From assembly GCF_900106065.1 (NCBI RefSeq), contig NZ_LT629796.1:6238501-6302500 (forward strand): a stretch of DNA of 64,000 bases. Reading direction: 5' to 3'. Origin of the DNA: Pseudomonas mandelii. GTDB lineage: Bacteria; Pseudomonadota; Gammaproteobacteria; Pseudomonadales; Pseudomonadaceae. The notes under the pieces are model-generated. The model was not told where the DNA came from. It worked only from the letters and a program-made list of their open reading frames with translations, and made no database searches. The position numbers and the translations under genes are program-made. How positions within the stretch are numbered: the stretch's first letter is position 1; each line of letters opens with the position of its first letter. Below, in pieces: positions 17,955-26,093 of the stretch.

Positions 17955-19277
17955 TCAGGTGCGAGTCGCGCCGCGAGCACTGGCCGCGAACTGGTCGGCC
18001 GCCAGCACATGCTTGCGCTCCAGTAACCGATAGACCACGCCGGTCAACACCAGCCCGAACACCATCACCCCCGACAGGAAGTACAGCCCCGACGCCAGGT
18101 TGCCGGTGTACTCCTTCAGTGCACCGATCACGAACGGGCCAATGTAGCCGCCCAAGTTGCCCACCGAGTTGATCAACGCGATCCCGGCCGCGGCACTGGC
18201 GCCGGCGAAGAAACGACCGGGCAAGGTCCAGAACACTGCGGTGCAGGAAAACAGCGCAAACGCCACCAGGCACAACGCCGCAAGTTGCAGCACCGGCACC
18301 GTCAGCCAGGCGCTGAGGAACAGCCCGATGGCGCCCAGCACGTAAAGCACGGCGAGGTGACCGTAACGATCATTCAGGCGGTCGGAACTGCGCGGAATGA
18401 TCAGCAGCCCGATGATCCCGAAGATGTAGGGCACCGATGACACGAAACCGGTCACCAGGTCCGTACCACCAAACTGTTTGATCAAGGTCGGCAGCCACAG
18501 GCCCAGGCCATAAATGCTCAAGGTCACCGGCAGATAAAACAGTGCCAGCAGCAACACGCGCTTGTCTTTCAGGGCATGCAGCGGATTGCCATGACGGGTC
18601 TGGCCGTAGGCCTCCAGGTCCTTTTTCAGCTCGCCGGTCAGCCAGTCTTTCTCGGCCTGATCCATCCATTTCACTTGCTGGGGCCCGTCAGGCAGGTAAC
18701 GCAGTACCGGCCAGGTCAGCAGGATCGCCGGGGTGCCGATGACGATGAACAGCCACTGCCACCCGTGCAGACCAAGGACGCCGTCCATGCCAAGCAAACC
18801 GCCGGACACCGGGCCGGTGATCATCATCGCGATGGGCTGGGAAAGAATGAACAGGCCAAGGATCTTGCCGCGATGACGAACCGGGAACCATTGGGTGATG
18901 TAGTAGAGAACGCCCGGGAAGAACCCGGCTTCGGCCGCGCCGAGCAGAAAGCGCATGACATAGAAGCTGTGCGGCCCTTGGACGAACGCCATGCCGATGG
19001 TGATGGCGCCCCAGGTGACCATGATTCGAGCGAACCAGCGTCGGGCACCGAAGCGGTCGAGCATCAGGTTGCTGGGGATTTCCAGCAGGAAGTAGCCAAT
19101 GAAGAACAACCCTGCACCGAGGCCATAGGCTGCGTCACCCAGGCCAATGTCGGCGCCCATGTGCAGCTTGGCGAAACCTACGGCGGAGCGATCCACATAG
19201 GCGATCAGGTACAGCAGGATCAGGAAGGGAATCAGTTTCAGCGTAATGCGACGAATAAGCCGCAGTTCCTGGCTCAT
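17955..19277 (-). CDS. MFS transporter, anion:cation symporter (ACS) type
   Basis: A 440-aa carrier with about 12 membrane helices. The N terminus (IPFLILLYLIAYVDRSAVGFAK) and the LDRFGARRW loop after helix 2 are characteristic of the ACS/phthalate-permease branch, whose members carry sugar acids such as galactonate and glucarate. The central cytoplasmic loop lies near 195-235. It heads the leftward operon and is divergent from the dehydratase, so import of an aldonate such as arabonate or xylonate is the natural inference; the exact substrate cannot be read from sequence. Confidence 0.87.
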   Translation of the reverse strand: MSQELRLIRRITLKLIPFLILLYLIAYVDRSAVGFAKLHMGADIGLGDAAYGLGAGLFFIGYFLLEIPSNLMLDRFGARRWFARIMVTWGAITIGMAFVQGPHSFYVMRFLLGAAEAGFFPGVLYYITQWFPVRHRGKILGLFILSQPIAMMITGPVSGGLLGMDGVLGLHGWQWLFIVIGTPAILLTWPVLRYLPDGPQQVKWMDQAEKDWLTGELKKDLEAYGQTRHGNPLHALKDKRVLLLALFYLPVTLSIYGLGLWLPTLIKQFGGTDLVTGFVSSVPYIFGIIGLLIIPRSSDRLNDRYGHLAVLYVLGAIGLFLSAWLTVPVLQLAALCLVAFALFSCTAVFWTLPGRFFAGASAAAGIALINSVGNLGGYIGPFVIGALKEYTGNLASGLYFLSGVMVFGLVLTGVVYRLLERKHVLAADQFAASARGATRT

Positions 19278-19370
19278 GAGATCGGTCTCCGATTGTTGTT
19301 GTTATAGAACCTCGGGGGACGCCTCTCGCTGAAAACCGCCAGGGCAATCCCTCCGTTGAAAGCGACTATA

Positions 19371-19381
19371 TAGTATTACTA
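19371..19381. promoter_or_regulatory. Candidate FadR-type GntR operator 1
   Basis: TAGTATTACTA is an exact match to the FadR-subfamily GntR consensus TNGTNNNACNA. It sits in the 193-base gap between the MFS and dehydratase genes, next to the short palindrome ACTATATAGT, and near the probable MFS promoter. Confidence 0.55.
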
Positions 19382-19445
19382 ATTAACCAACAACACTTCC
19401 AAACCGGCGAAATTGCGCTTATGTTACGCCTTAGCTCGAACAATA

Positions 19446-19456
19446 TAGTCATACAA
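19446..19456. promoter_or_regulatory. Candidate FadR-type GntR operator 2
   Basis: The complementary strand reads TTGTATGACTA, again an exact match to TNGTNNNACNA. It lies about 15 bases before the dehydratase start, where a bound repressor would block initiation. With site 1 it would let one regulator control both divergent transcripts. Confidence 0.55.
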
Positions 19457-19470
19457 TAAGAGAATCGATC

Positions 19471-21207
19471 ATGTCCGATAAAAAACCCAACCTGCGCTCC
19501 GCCCAATGGTTTGGCACCGCTGACAAGAACGGCTTCATGTACCGCAGCTGGATGAAAAATCAGGGCATCGCCGACCACCAGTTCCACGGCAAGCCGATCA
19601 TCGGCATCTGCAACACCTGGTCGGAACTGACCCCGTGCAACGCGCATTTCCGCCAGATCGCGGAGCATGTCAAACGCGGGGTGATCGAGGCCGGTGGTTT
19701 TCCGGTGGAATTCCCGGTGTTCTCCAATGGCGAATCGAACCTGCGCCCTACCGCCATGCTCACCCGCAACCTGGCAAGCATGGACGTTGAAGAAGCGATC
19801 CGTGGCAACCCGATTGATGGCGTGGTCCTGCTGACCGGTTGCGACAAAACCACCCCGGCGCTGCTGATGGGCGCGGCCAGTTGCGACGTGCCGGCCATCG
19901 TCGTTACCGGCGGGCCGATGCTCAACGGCAAGCACAAAGGCCAGGACATTGGCTCCGGCACCGTGGTCTGGCAGCTCAGCGAGCAAGTCAAAGCCGGCAC
20001 CATCACGATTGACGATTTCCTCGCGGCCGAGGGCGGCATGTCCCGTTCGGCCGGCACCTGCAACACCATGGGCACGGCGTCGACCATGGCCTGCATGGCC
20101 GAAGCACTGGGCACGTCCCTGCCCCACAACGCGGCGATTCCCGCGGTGGATGCGCGGCGTTATGTGTTGGCGCACATGTCCGGCATGCGCGCGGTGGAGA
20201 TGGTCCGTGAAGATCTGCGGCTGTCGAAGATCCTGACCAAGGAAGCCTTCGAAAACGCCATCCGCGTGAACGCCGCCATCGGTGGCTCGACCAACGCCGT
20301 GATCCACTTGAAAGCCATCGCCGGTCGTATCGGCGTCGAGCTGGACCTGGATGACTGGACCCGCATCGGTCGCGGCATGCCGACCATCGTCGACCTGCAA
20401 CCGTCCGGGCGCTTCCTGATGGAAGAGTTCTACTACGCCGGCGGCCTGCCAGCGGTATTGCGTCGCCTCGGTGAAGCCAACCTGATCCCCAACCCGAACG
20501 CCTTGACCGTCAACGGCAAAACCCTGGGCGAGAACACCAAGGACGCGCCGATCTATGGCCAGGACGAAGTGATCCGCACCCTCGACAACCCGATCCGCGC
20601 CGACGGCGGCATTTGCGTATTGCGCGGTAACCTCGCGCCCCTCGGTGCAGTGCTCAAGCCATCCGCGGCCAGTGCCGAATTGATGCAGCATCGCGGGCGT
20701 GCGGTGGTGTTCGAGAATTTCGACATGTACAAGGCGCGGATCAACGATCCGGACCTTGACGTCGATGCCAACTCGATTCTGGTGATGAAGAACTGCGGGC
20801 CGAAGGGTTATCCGGGCATGGCCGAAGTCGGCAACATGGGCTTGCCGGCCAAGCTGCTGGCCCAGGGCGTGACGGACATGGTGCGCATTTCCGACGCACG
20901 CATGAGCGGCACGGCGTATGGCACCGTGGTTTTGCACGTGGCCCCGGAAGCAGCGGCCGGCGGACCTCTGGCGACGGTGAAGGAAGGCGACTGGATCGAA
21001 CTGGATTGCGCCAACGGGCGTTTGCACCTGGACATCCCGGATGCTGAACTGGCGGCGCGCATGGCGGATCTGCAACCGCCGCAAAATCTGATCGTGGGCG
21101 GTTATCGTCAGCTGTACATCGACCATGTGCTGCAAGCGGATCAGGGCTGCGATTTCGACTTCCTGGTTGGCTGCCGCGGTTCCGAAGTCCCGCGCCACTC
21201 TCACTGA
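19471..21207 (+). CDS. IlvD/Edd family dehydratase, probable L-arabonate/pentonate dehydratase
   Basis: A 578-aa iron-sulfur dehydratase. The three cluster cysteines typical of the sugar-acid branch are seen in CNTWSELTPCNAHF (C56 as the ligand candidate), LTGCDKTTPA (C124) and SAGTCNTMG (C197); the C-terminal half carries the beta-barrel lid with MKNCGPKGYPGMAE and RMSGTAYGTVVLH. It would convert an aldonate to the 2-keto-3-deoxy acid, the first step of the pathway completed by the leftward genes. L-arabonate, D-xylonate and D-fuconate dehydratases are hard to tell apart by eye. It is divergent from the transporter across a region with two GntR-type operators. Confidence 0.87.
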   Translation: MSDKKPNLRSAQWFGTADKNGFMYRSWMKNQGIADHQFHGKPIIGICNTWSELTPCNAHFRQIAEHVKRGVIEAGGFPVEFPVFSNGESNLRPTAMLTRNLASMDVEEAIRGNPIDGVVLLTGCDKTTPALLMGAASCDVPAIVVTGGPMLNGKHKGQDIGSGTVVWQLSEQVKAGTITIDDFLAAEGGMSRSAGTCNTMGTASTMACMAEALGTSLPHNAAIPAVDARRYVLAHMSGMRAVEMVREDLRLSKILTKEAFENAIRVNAAIGGSTNAVIHLKAIAGRIGVELDLDDWTRIGRGMPTIVDLQPSGRFLMEEFYYAGGLPAVLRRLGEANLIPNPNALTVNGKTLGENTKDAPIYGQDEVIRTLDNPIRADGGICVLRGNLAPLGAVLKPSAASAELMQHRGRAVVFENFDMYKARINDPDLDVDANSILVMKNCGPKGYPGMAEVGNMGLPAKLLAQGVTDMVRISDARMSGTAYGTVVLHVAPEAAAGGPLATVKEGDWIELDCANGRLHLDIPDAELAARMADLQPPQNLIVGGYRQLYIDHVLQADQGCDFDFLVGCRGSEVPRHSH

Positions 21208-21220
21208 TCACATCAATCCC

Positions 21221-21311
21221 CCTGTAGGAGCGAGCCTGCTCGCGATAGCGGTCGAACATTCAACATTGATGTTGACTGAGCGACCGCTATCGCGTGCAGG
21301 CTCACTCCCAC
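21221..21311. repeat. REP palindrome pair (BIME)
   Basis: TGTAGGAGCGAGCCTGCTCG and its degenerate inverse (GTGCAGGCTCACTCCCACA) enclose a second inverted pair CGATAGCGGTCG / CGACCGCTATCG, giving a long potential stem between the dehydratase and regulator genes. Confidence 0.85.
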
Positions 21312-21395
21312 ATTGGCTCTTCATCTGATTCAGGACCGGGTCCGCGCCTGCTATCATGCGCGGCATCTCCATCGCACAGGATCGCGCCGTTCCCC

Positions 21396-22115
21396 ATGGA
21401 TTACCGCAAACCCTCCGACCGCAAAAGCATGCACTCGCGCATCGTCCAGGAATTGGGCATGCAGATCGTTTCCGGGCGCTTCAAACCGTGCGACAAACTG
21501 CCCGCCGAAGCCCTGCTGTGCGAGGAGTACGCGGTCAGCCGCCCGGTGCTGCGCGAAGCCACCCGCGTGCTGGTTGCCAAAGGCCTGGTGTATTCCCGTC
21601 CGCGGGTCGGCACCGTGGTCAAGCAGCGCAAGGAATGGCACATGCTCGATCCGGATGTGCTGCACTGGCTGATGCAAAGCAGCCCGCAGAATGAATTTTT
21701 CGAGTTGCTGACCAGCGTGCGCAGCATCATCGAACCCGCTGCCGCCGCCCTCGCCGCGCAGTTCGCGACCGACGCAGACATCGCCTCCATCGGTGAAGCC
21801 TACCAGCGCATGGAAGCCGCACCGACGCCGGAAGCGCTGTTGCAGCCGGACCTGGATTTTCACAGCCGCATCGCCGATGCGACCCACAACGATCTGCTGG
21901 CCAACCTGTGCAACATGCTGTCGGTGGCGATTGCTGAAGCGCTGAAACATTCCAACCAGCGGCCGAACCTGCATGAACTGGCGCTGCCCCGACACAAGGC
22001 GATCCTGACGGCGATCGAGAACCGCGATGCGCTGGGTGCGCGGCATGCGACCCTCGTTCAGCTCGACGATGCGCGCAGTGCGCTGAACGTCGTGCTCGGC
22101 ACTGATCCCTCATAA
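21396..22115 (+). CDS. FadR-subfamily GntR transcriptional regulator
   Basis: A 239-aa regulator with an N-terminal winged helix (about 12-75: SGRFKPCDKLPAEALLCEEY, SRPVLREATRVLVAKGL) and a C-terminal all-helical FCD ligand domain (about 95-225) with the metal-ligand residues of this family (DLDFHSRIADAT and LPRHKAIL). It is most like regulators of sugar-acid catabolism (DgoR-type). Its place at the end of the pentonate locus and the two matching operators in the divergent promoter make it the likely local repressor, relieved by an aldonate or keto-deoxy acid. The ATG at 21396 starts the conserved domain, but its ribosome site is weak. Confidence 0.88.
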   Translation: MDYRKPSDRKSMHSRIVQELGMQIVSGRFKPCDKLPAEALLCEEYAVSRPVLREATRVLVAKGLVYSRPRVGTVVKQRKEWHMLDPDVLHWLMQSSPQNEFFELLTSVRSIIEPAAAALAAQFATDADIASIGEAYQRMEAAPTPEALLQPDLDFHSRIADATHNDLLANLCNMLSVAIAEALKHSNQRPNLHELALPRHKAILTAIENRDALGARHATLVQLDDARSALNVVLGTDPS

Positions 22116-22186
22116 CCAACGCGGTCCTTTTTAGGAGCCAGCAAGCCGGCTCCTGCAAAGGGTTGTGTTAATCCCAAGATGAAAAA

Positions 22187-22210
22187 AAGCCGCAACCCAG
22201 GTTGCGGCTT
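22187..22210. terminator. Bidirectional rho-independent terminator
   Basis: AAGCCGCAACC and GGTTGCGGCTT form an 11-bp stem around a very short loop, with A-run before and T-run after. It lies between the convergent GntR and RND genes and can terminate both. Confidence 0.85.
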
Positions 22211-22228
22211 TTCTATTTCAGCCAGGGA

Positions 22229-24613
22229 TCAGTGAGCGAACAACGAATTGCCCTTCTGCCCCGCCAGTTTCTCCGGTTTGATCAGGAAGCGAGCCAGCGC
22301 CGGCAGCAGCCAAAGCGCGCCGAACATGTTCCAGAGCAGCATGAAGGTCAGCATCAGGCCCATGTCGGCCTGAAACTTGATGGCCGAGAAGATCCAGGTG
22401 CACACACCGATCGCCAGGCACAGGCCGGTGAACAGCACGGCTTTACCAGTGGACTTGAGCGTCTGGTAGTAGGCTTCTTGCAACGGCAGGCCTGCACGCA
22501 GGAAGCTTTCCAGGCGGCTATAGATGTAGATGCCGTAGTCCACGCCAATCCCCACCCCCAGCGCAACGACCGGCAGGGTCGCGACTTTCACGCCGATGCC
22601 CATGAAGGCCATCAGGGCGTTGCCGAGTACCGAGGTCAGCACAAGCGGCAGCACGATGCACAAGGTCGCCGCCCAGGAACGGAAGGTGATCATGCACATG
22701 GTCGCGACGCAGATGTAAACGAGGATCAGGATGGTCAGCTCGGATTCCTTGATCACCTCGTTGGTCGCCGCCTCGATACCGGCGTTACCCGCCGCGAGGA
22801 TGAACTCCAGGCCGTCCTTGTTGTTTTCCTTGGCGAAGTCCTGCACCGCATGCACGGCGCGATCCAGGGTGGCGGCCTTGTGGTCGTTGAGGAACACCAG
22901 CACCGGCGCCAGGGAACAACTGTTGTTGTACAAGCCATCGGCACGGGCAATGGAGTTGTTCAGTACGTCCGGGTTACGCGACAGGGTTTCCCATTTCAGG
23001 TTGCCCTCGTTCATGCCCTTGATCATCTGCTTGGACACGGTCACCAGGGAGATCGCCGACTGCACGCCCTCGGTGTTCTGCATCTTCCACATCAGTTCGT
23101 CGATCGGCGCCATGGCTTCGTAGCGCGAGCAACCTTCGGACTTGGTCTTGACCATCACCACCAATACGTCGGAGCTGGTCGAGTAGTTGCTGATGATGAA
23201 GTTGTTGTCCTTGTTGTAACGCGAGTCCGGCCGCAGTTCCGGGGCACCCTGGTCGAGGTCGCCGATTTTCAGGTTCTGGCTGTACCAGAGGCCACCGCCG
23301 AAGGCCAGCAAGGCCAGGACGATCGACACCGGTGCGACTTTCGGGCTGGCAAAGCTCGACAGCAGGCGCCAGAACGGGTGTTCGCGGTGCGCGTCTTTCT
23401 TGCTGCGTTCGACAGCGCGCTTGCTGATGCCGACGTAGGAGATGGCGACCGGCAGCAGGATCAGGTTGGTGAACACGATCACCGCGACACCGATGGAGGC
23501 ACCGATGGCCAGTTCACGAATCACACCGATGTCGATGATCAACAGCGTGATAAAGCCCACCGCGTCCGCAAGGATCGCGATCATCCCTGGCAGGAACAAC
23601 TGGCGGAACGTGCGGCGTGCGGCGGTCAAGGCGTTGTCGGCTTCGCTGGACTGCAAGGCGATCCCGTTGATCTTCTGTACGCCGTGGGAAATACCGATGG
23701 CGAAGATCAGGAACGGCACCAGCATCGAATACGGATCAAGCCCGAAACCGAAGAAGTGCATCAACCCCAACTGCCAGACCACCGCCACCAGCGTCGTACT
23801 CAACACCGCCACGGTGCTGCGCATGCAGTTGGTGAACCAGTACAGCAGGATCAGGGTGATGACGAAGGCGACGCCGAAGAACATCACCACCATGACCAGG
23901 CCATCGATCAGGTCGCCGACTTTCTTGGCGAAACCGACGATGTGGATCTGCACGTTAGGGTTCTGCGCTTCAAACTTGTCGCGGATCTTTTCTTCCAACT
24001 CGTGGGAGAACTTGCGGTAGTCCAGCGCCAGCAACTTGCCCTGATCCTGCGGGTCCGGGTAGGACTCCAGCAGCGGGATGTCGACGATGCTCGACTTGAA
24101 GTCGTTGGCCACCAGGCGCCCGACCTGACCGGACTTGAGCACGTTGTTGCGAAGCAGGTCGAGGCTTTGCTGGGAGCCGTTATAGCTCTGCGGGATCACT
24201 TCGCCACCGGCAAAGCCCTCCTCCGTCACCTCGGTCCAGCGCACGCTCGGGCTCCACAGCGACTTGAGGCCGGAACGGTCGACGCCGGAAATGTAGAACA
24301 CTTCGTCGTTGATCTGACGCAGGGTCTCCATGTATTCCTTGGAGAATATGTCACCGTCGGTGGCTTCCACGGAAATGCGCACCGTGTTGCCCAGGTTCGC
24401 CAGATCGTTGCGGTGCTCCATCATCTTTTGAATGAAGGGATGATCCAGGGGGATCATTTTTTCGAAACTGGTGGACGGCCGGATCAGCGTCGCCTGCCAG
24501 AACAGGAAGATGCTGACCAGCAGGCAGATGACGATCACTGCCGGGCGGTTGTTGAAAATCAGGCGTTCCAGAAACGTCGCCTTGTCTTGGTGATGACTGC
24601 TCAAGGATGTCAT
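22229..24613 (-). CDS. RND/MMPL superfamily exporter
   Basis: A 794-aa inner-membrane protein with two repeats of a first helix, a large periplasmic loop (about 55-235 and 435-620) and a five-helix bundle. The characteristic acidic membrane motif is seen in the second half as GVGIGVDYGIYIYSR, and GISHGVQKI is the equivalent in the first. This size and layout fit the hydrophobe/amphiphile 'RND superfamily exporter' group (MMPL/HAE3-like), which often moves lipids or hydrophobic compounds. AAGAAGG precedes the ATG. It follows the YCF48 gene by 28 bases and probably forms one operon with it. Confidence 0.87.
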   Translation of the reverse strand: MTSLSSHHQDKATFLERLIFNNRPAVIVICLLVSIFLFWQATLIRPSTSFEKMIPLDHPFIQKMMEHRNDLANLGNTVRISVEATDGDIFSKEYMETLRQINDEVFYISGVDRSGLKSLWSPSVRWTEVTEEGFAGGEVIPQSYNGSQQSLDLLRNNVLKSGQVGRLVANDFKSSIVDIPLLESYPDPQDQGKLLALDYRKFSHELEEKIRDKFEAQNPNVQIHIVGFAKKVGDLIDGLVMVVMFFGVAFVITLILLYWFTNCMRSTVAVLSTTLVAVVWQLGLMHFFGFGLDPYSMLVPFLIFAIGISHGVQKINGIALQSSEADNALTAARRTFRQLFLPGMIAILADAVGFITLLIIDIGVIRELAIGASIGVAVIVFTNLILLPVAISYVGISKRAVERSKKDAHREHPFWRLLSSFASPKVAPVSIVLALLAFGGGLWYSQNLKIGDLDQGAPELRPDSRYNKDNNFIISNYSTSSDVLVVMVKTKSEGCSRYEAMAPIDELMWKMQNTEGVQSAISLVTVSKQMIKGMNEGNLKWETLSRNPDVLNNSIARADGLYNNSCSLAPVLVFLNDHKAATLDRAVHAVQDFAKENNKDGLEFILAAGNAGIEAATNEVIKESELTILILVYICVATMCMITFRSWAATLCIVLPLVLTSVLGNALMAFMGIGVKVATLPVVALGVGIGVDYGIYIYSRLESFLRAGLPLQEAYYQTLKSTGKAVLFTGLCLAIGVCTWIFSAIKFQADMGLMLTFMLLWNMFGALWLLPALARFLIKPEKLAGQKGNSLFAH

Positions 24614-24641
24614 AGACCCGCCTTCTTATTATTTGCCCGGC

Positions 24642-25709
24642 TCATTTGGACGACCCGTTTTTGCCATTCTCTGCGCCGGTTGGCGTGGTGACGCGAACGC
24701 CACCCTGTCCTGCCAGAATCAGATTGCCGTTGCCTGCTGCGGTCACCGCCGAAACGGAAATGCGATCCGGGCGGTTGAACACGCTGAAGGTTTCACCGTT
24801 ATCGTTGCTGCGGATCACCGAGCCGCCGTTGCCGACGATGACAATGGAGCCGTCGTCGAGCAGCGTTGCGCCGGACAGACCGAACTCCAGCGCACCGCGA
24901 GCAGCCTTGAGTTCGACCGGTTCCCAGGTCGTGCCGAAATCGGTCGAGCGGAACAGATTGCCCCGCAATCCGTAGGCCAGCAGTGTGTTGGCCTGAGCGG
25001 TGCCGATCACGCCGAACAGCGAACCTTCGTATGGTCCTTCAAGCTTCTCCCAGGTCTGGCCCCAGTCGGCGGAGCGGAACATGCTGCCCTGCTCCCCGAC
25101 GATGAACAGCCCGGCATCCTTGACCGCCGCAATGCCGTTGAGGTGGTACTGGTCTTCGTTGTCGAGGCGATCACTGGCATCTTCCCAGTGCTTGCCACCG
25201 TCGGTGGTGGCCAGCAACGCACCGTAGGCGCCCACGGCAAAGCCGCTGTTGACGTCCTGGAACCAGACGTCGAGCAGCGGCGATTCGCGTTTCAAATCTT
25301 CGAATTGCTTGGTCCAGGTGGCGCCACCGTCCTCGCTGGCGAGGATCTGAGCGTCATGGCCGACGGCCCAGCCGTGTTGGTCATCGGCGAAAAACACCGA
25401 CGTCAATAATTGCCGGGTCGGCACTTTGGCCTGGGTCCAGGTTGCACCCTGGTCATCGGAATACAGAATATGCCCGCGATCACCCACAGCCACCAGGCGC
25501 TTGCCGACGTGCACGACGTCGAGCATCAGGCTCTTGCTGGCTTTGGCAGATTCAACGGCGTAAACAGTGTCGGACGCTGGCGCCGCAGCGGCCACCGCAG
25601 GTGCCGACAGCACGGCACAACCCAACAGCGAGAGCGCTGTGGCCAGCAACGCGAACTTGCGTAATGCCGGCGGGCGGCAGATACCCACACCCATGACAGG
25701 CTCACTCAT
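24642..25709 (-). CDS. YCF48-related beta-propeller protein, exported
   Basis: A 355-aa protein with an N-terminal export signal (about 15-42, hydrophobic, ending AVAAAAP) and repeated propeller motifs of the BNR/YCF48 kind: SDDQGATWTQ, SEDGGATWTK, TTDGGKHWED, SADWGQTWEK, STDFGTTWEP. Related proteins in plants and cyanobacteria help assemble photosystem II, but the bacterial homologues next to RND/MMPL exporters have another, unknown role. GGGGGAAGG lies just before the ATG. It is the first gene of a two-gene unit with the exporter and is probably its periplasmic partner. Confidence 0.85.
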   Translation of the reverse strand: MSEPVMGVGICRPPALRKFALLATALSLLGCAVLSAPAVAAAAPASDTVYAVESAKASKSLMLDVVHVGKRLVAVGDRGHILYSDDQGATWTQAKVPTRQLLTSVFFADDQHGWAVGHDAQILASEDGGATWTKQFEDLKRESPLLDVWFQDVNSGFAVGAYGALLATTDGGKHWEDASDRLDNEDQYHLNGIAAVKDAGLFIVGEQGSMFRSADWGQTWEKLEGPYEGSLFGVIGTAQANTLLAYGLRGNLFRSTDFGTTWEPVELKAARGALEFGLSGATLLDDGSIVIVGNGGSVIRSNDNGETFSVFNRPDRISVSAVTAAGNGNLILAGQGGVRVTTPTGAENGKNGSSK

Positions 25710-25962
25710 AGACCTTCCCCCATTATTATTGTTAGGTCGTTCAACCTTTCAGGGCGCCGTAAGGGGTGCTCATCGGGATTGCCTGTTCTGGAGCATAGTC
25801 CTGAAATGCGCAATCTAGAGCCCCTTCGGAAGCTGGCTTATCCTATCGGGGTTTGGAAAGGTCTGACAATCGACGCCACGTTATGTTTTGTTAACTGGAG
25901 CGATAGCGGGTGCGGATGAATGGGGAGGCATTCGGAGGGGTGATGTTAAGCAAGATCGTGAA

Positions 25963-26074
25963 GATCGTTCCCACTCTGCGTGGGAAAGCCGCGATGGACG
26001 CTCTGCGTCCGCTGTAGAGGCTGTGCGCGGAGCTTCACGGGATGCATTCCCACGCAGAGCGTGGGAATGATCAG
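25963..26074. repeat. REP-like palindrome, second sequence class
   Basis: Built from CGTTCCCACTCTGCGTGGGAA at the left and ATTCCCACGCAGAGCGTGGG at the right, with GGACGCTCTGCGTCC inside. It differs from the GCGAGC-type REPs elsewhere in the window. It occupies most of the 384-base gap between the YCF48 gene and the end of pepN; the remainder, next to the YCF48 start, should hold that operon's promoter, but I see no convincing boxes. Confidence 0.75.
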
Positions 26075-26093
26075 GTACTCCGCGGAACAGGGA

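Noticed and set aside
19366..21204. 612-codon minus-strand ORF opposite the dehydratase
   Set aside because: His/Gly/Arg-rich shadow; the plus strand has all IlvD/Edd cysteine motifs.
22202..24691. 829-codon plus-strand ORF opposite the RND exporter
   Set aside because: Longest ORF of the area but of antisense composition (Gln/His/Asp rich); the exporter on the minus strand has clear helices and motifs.
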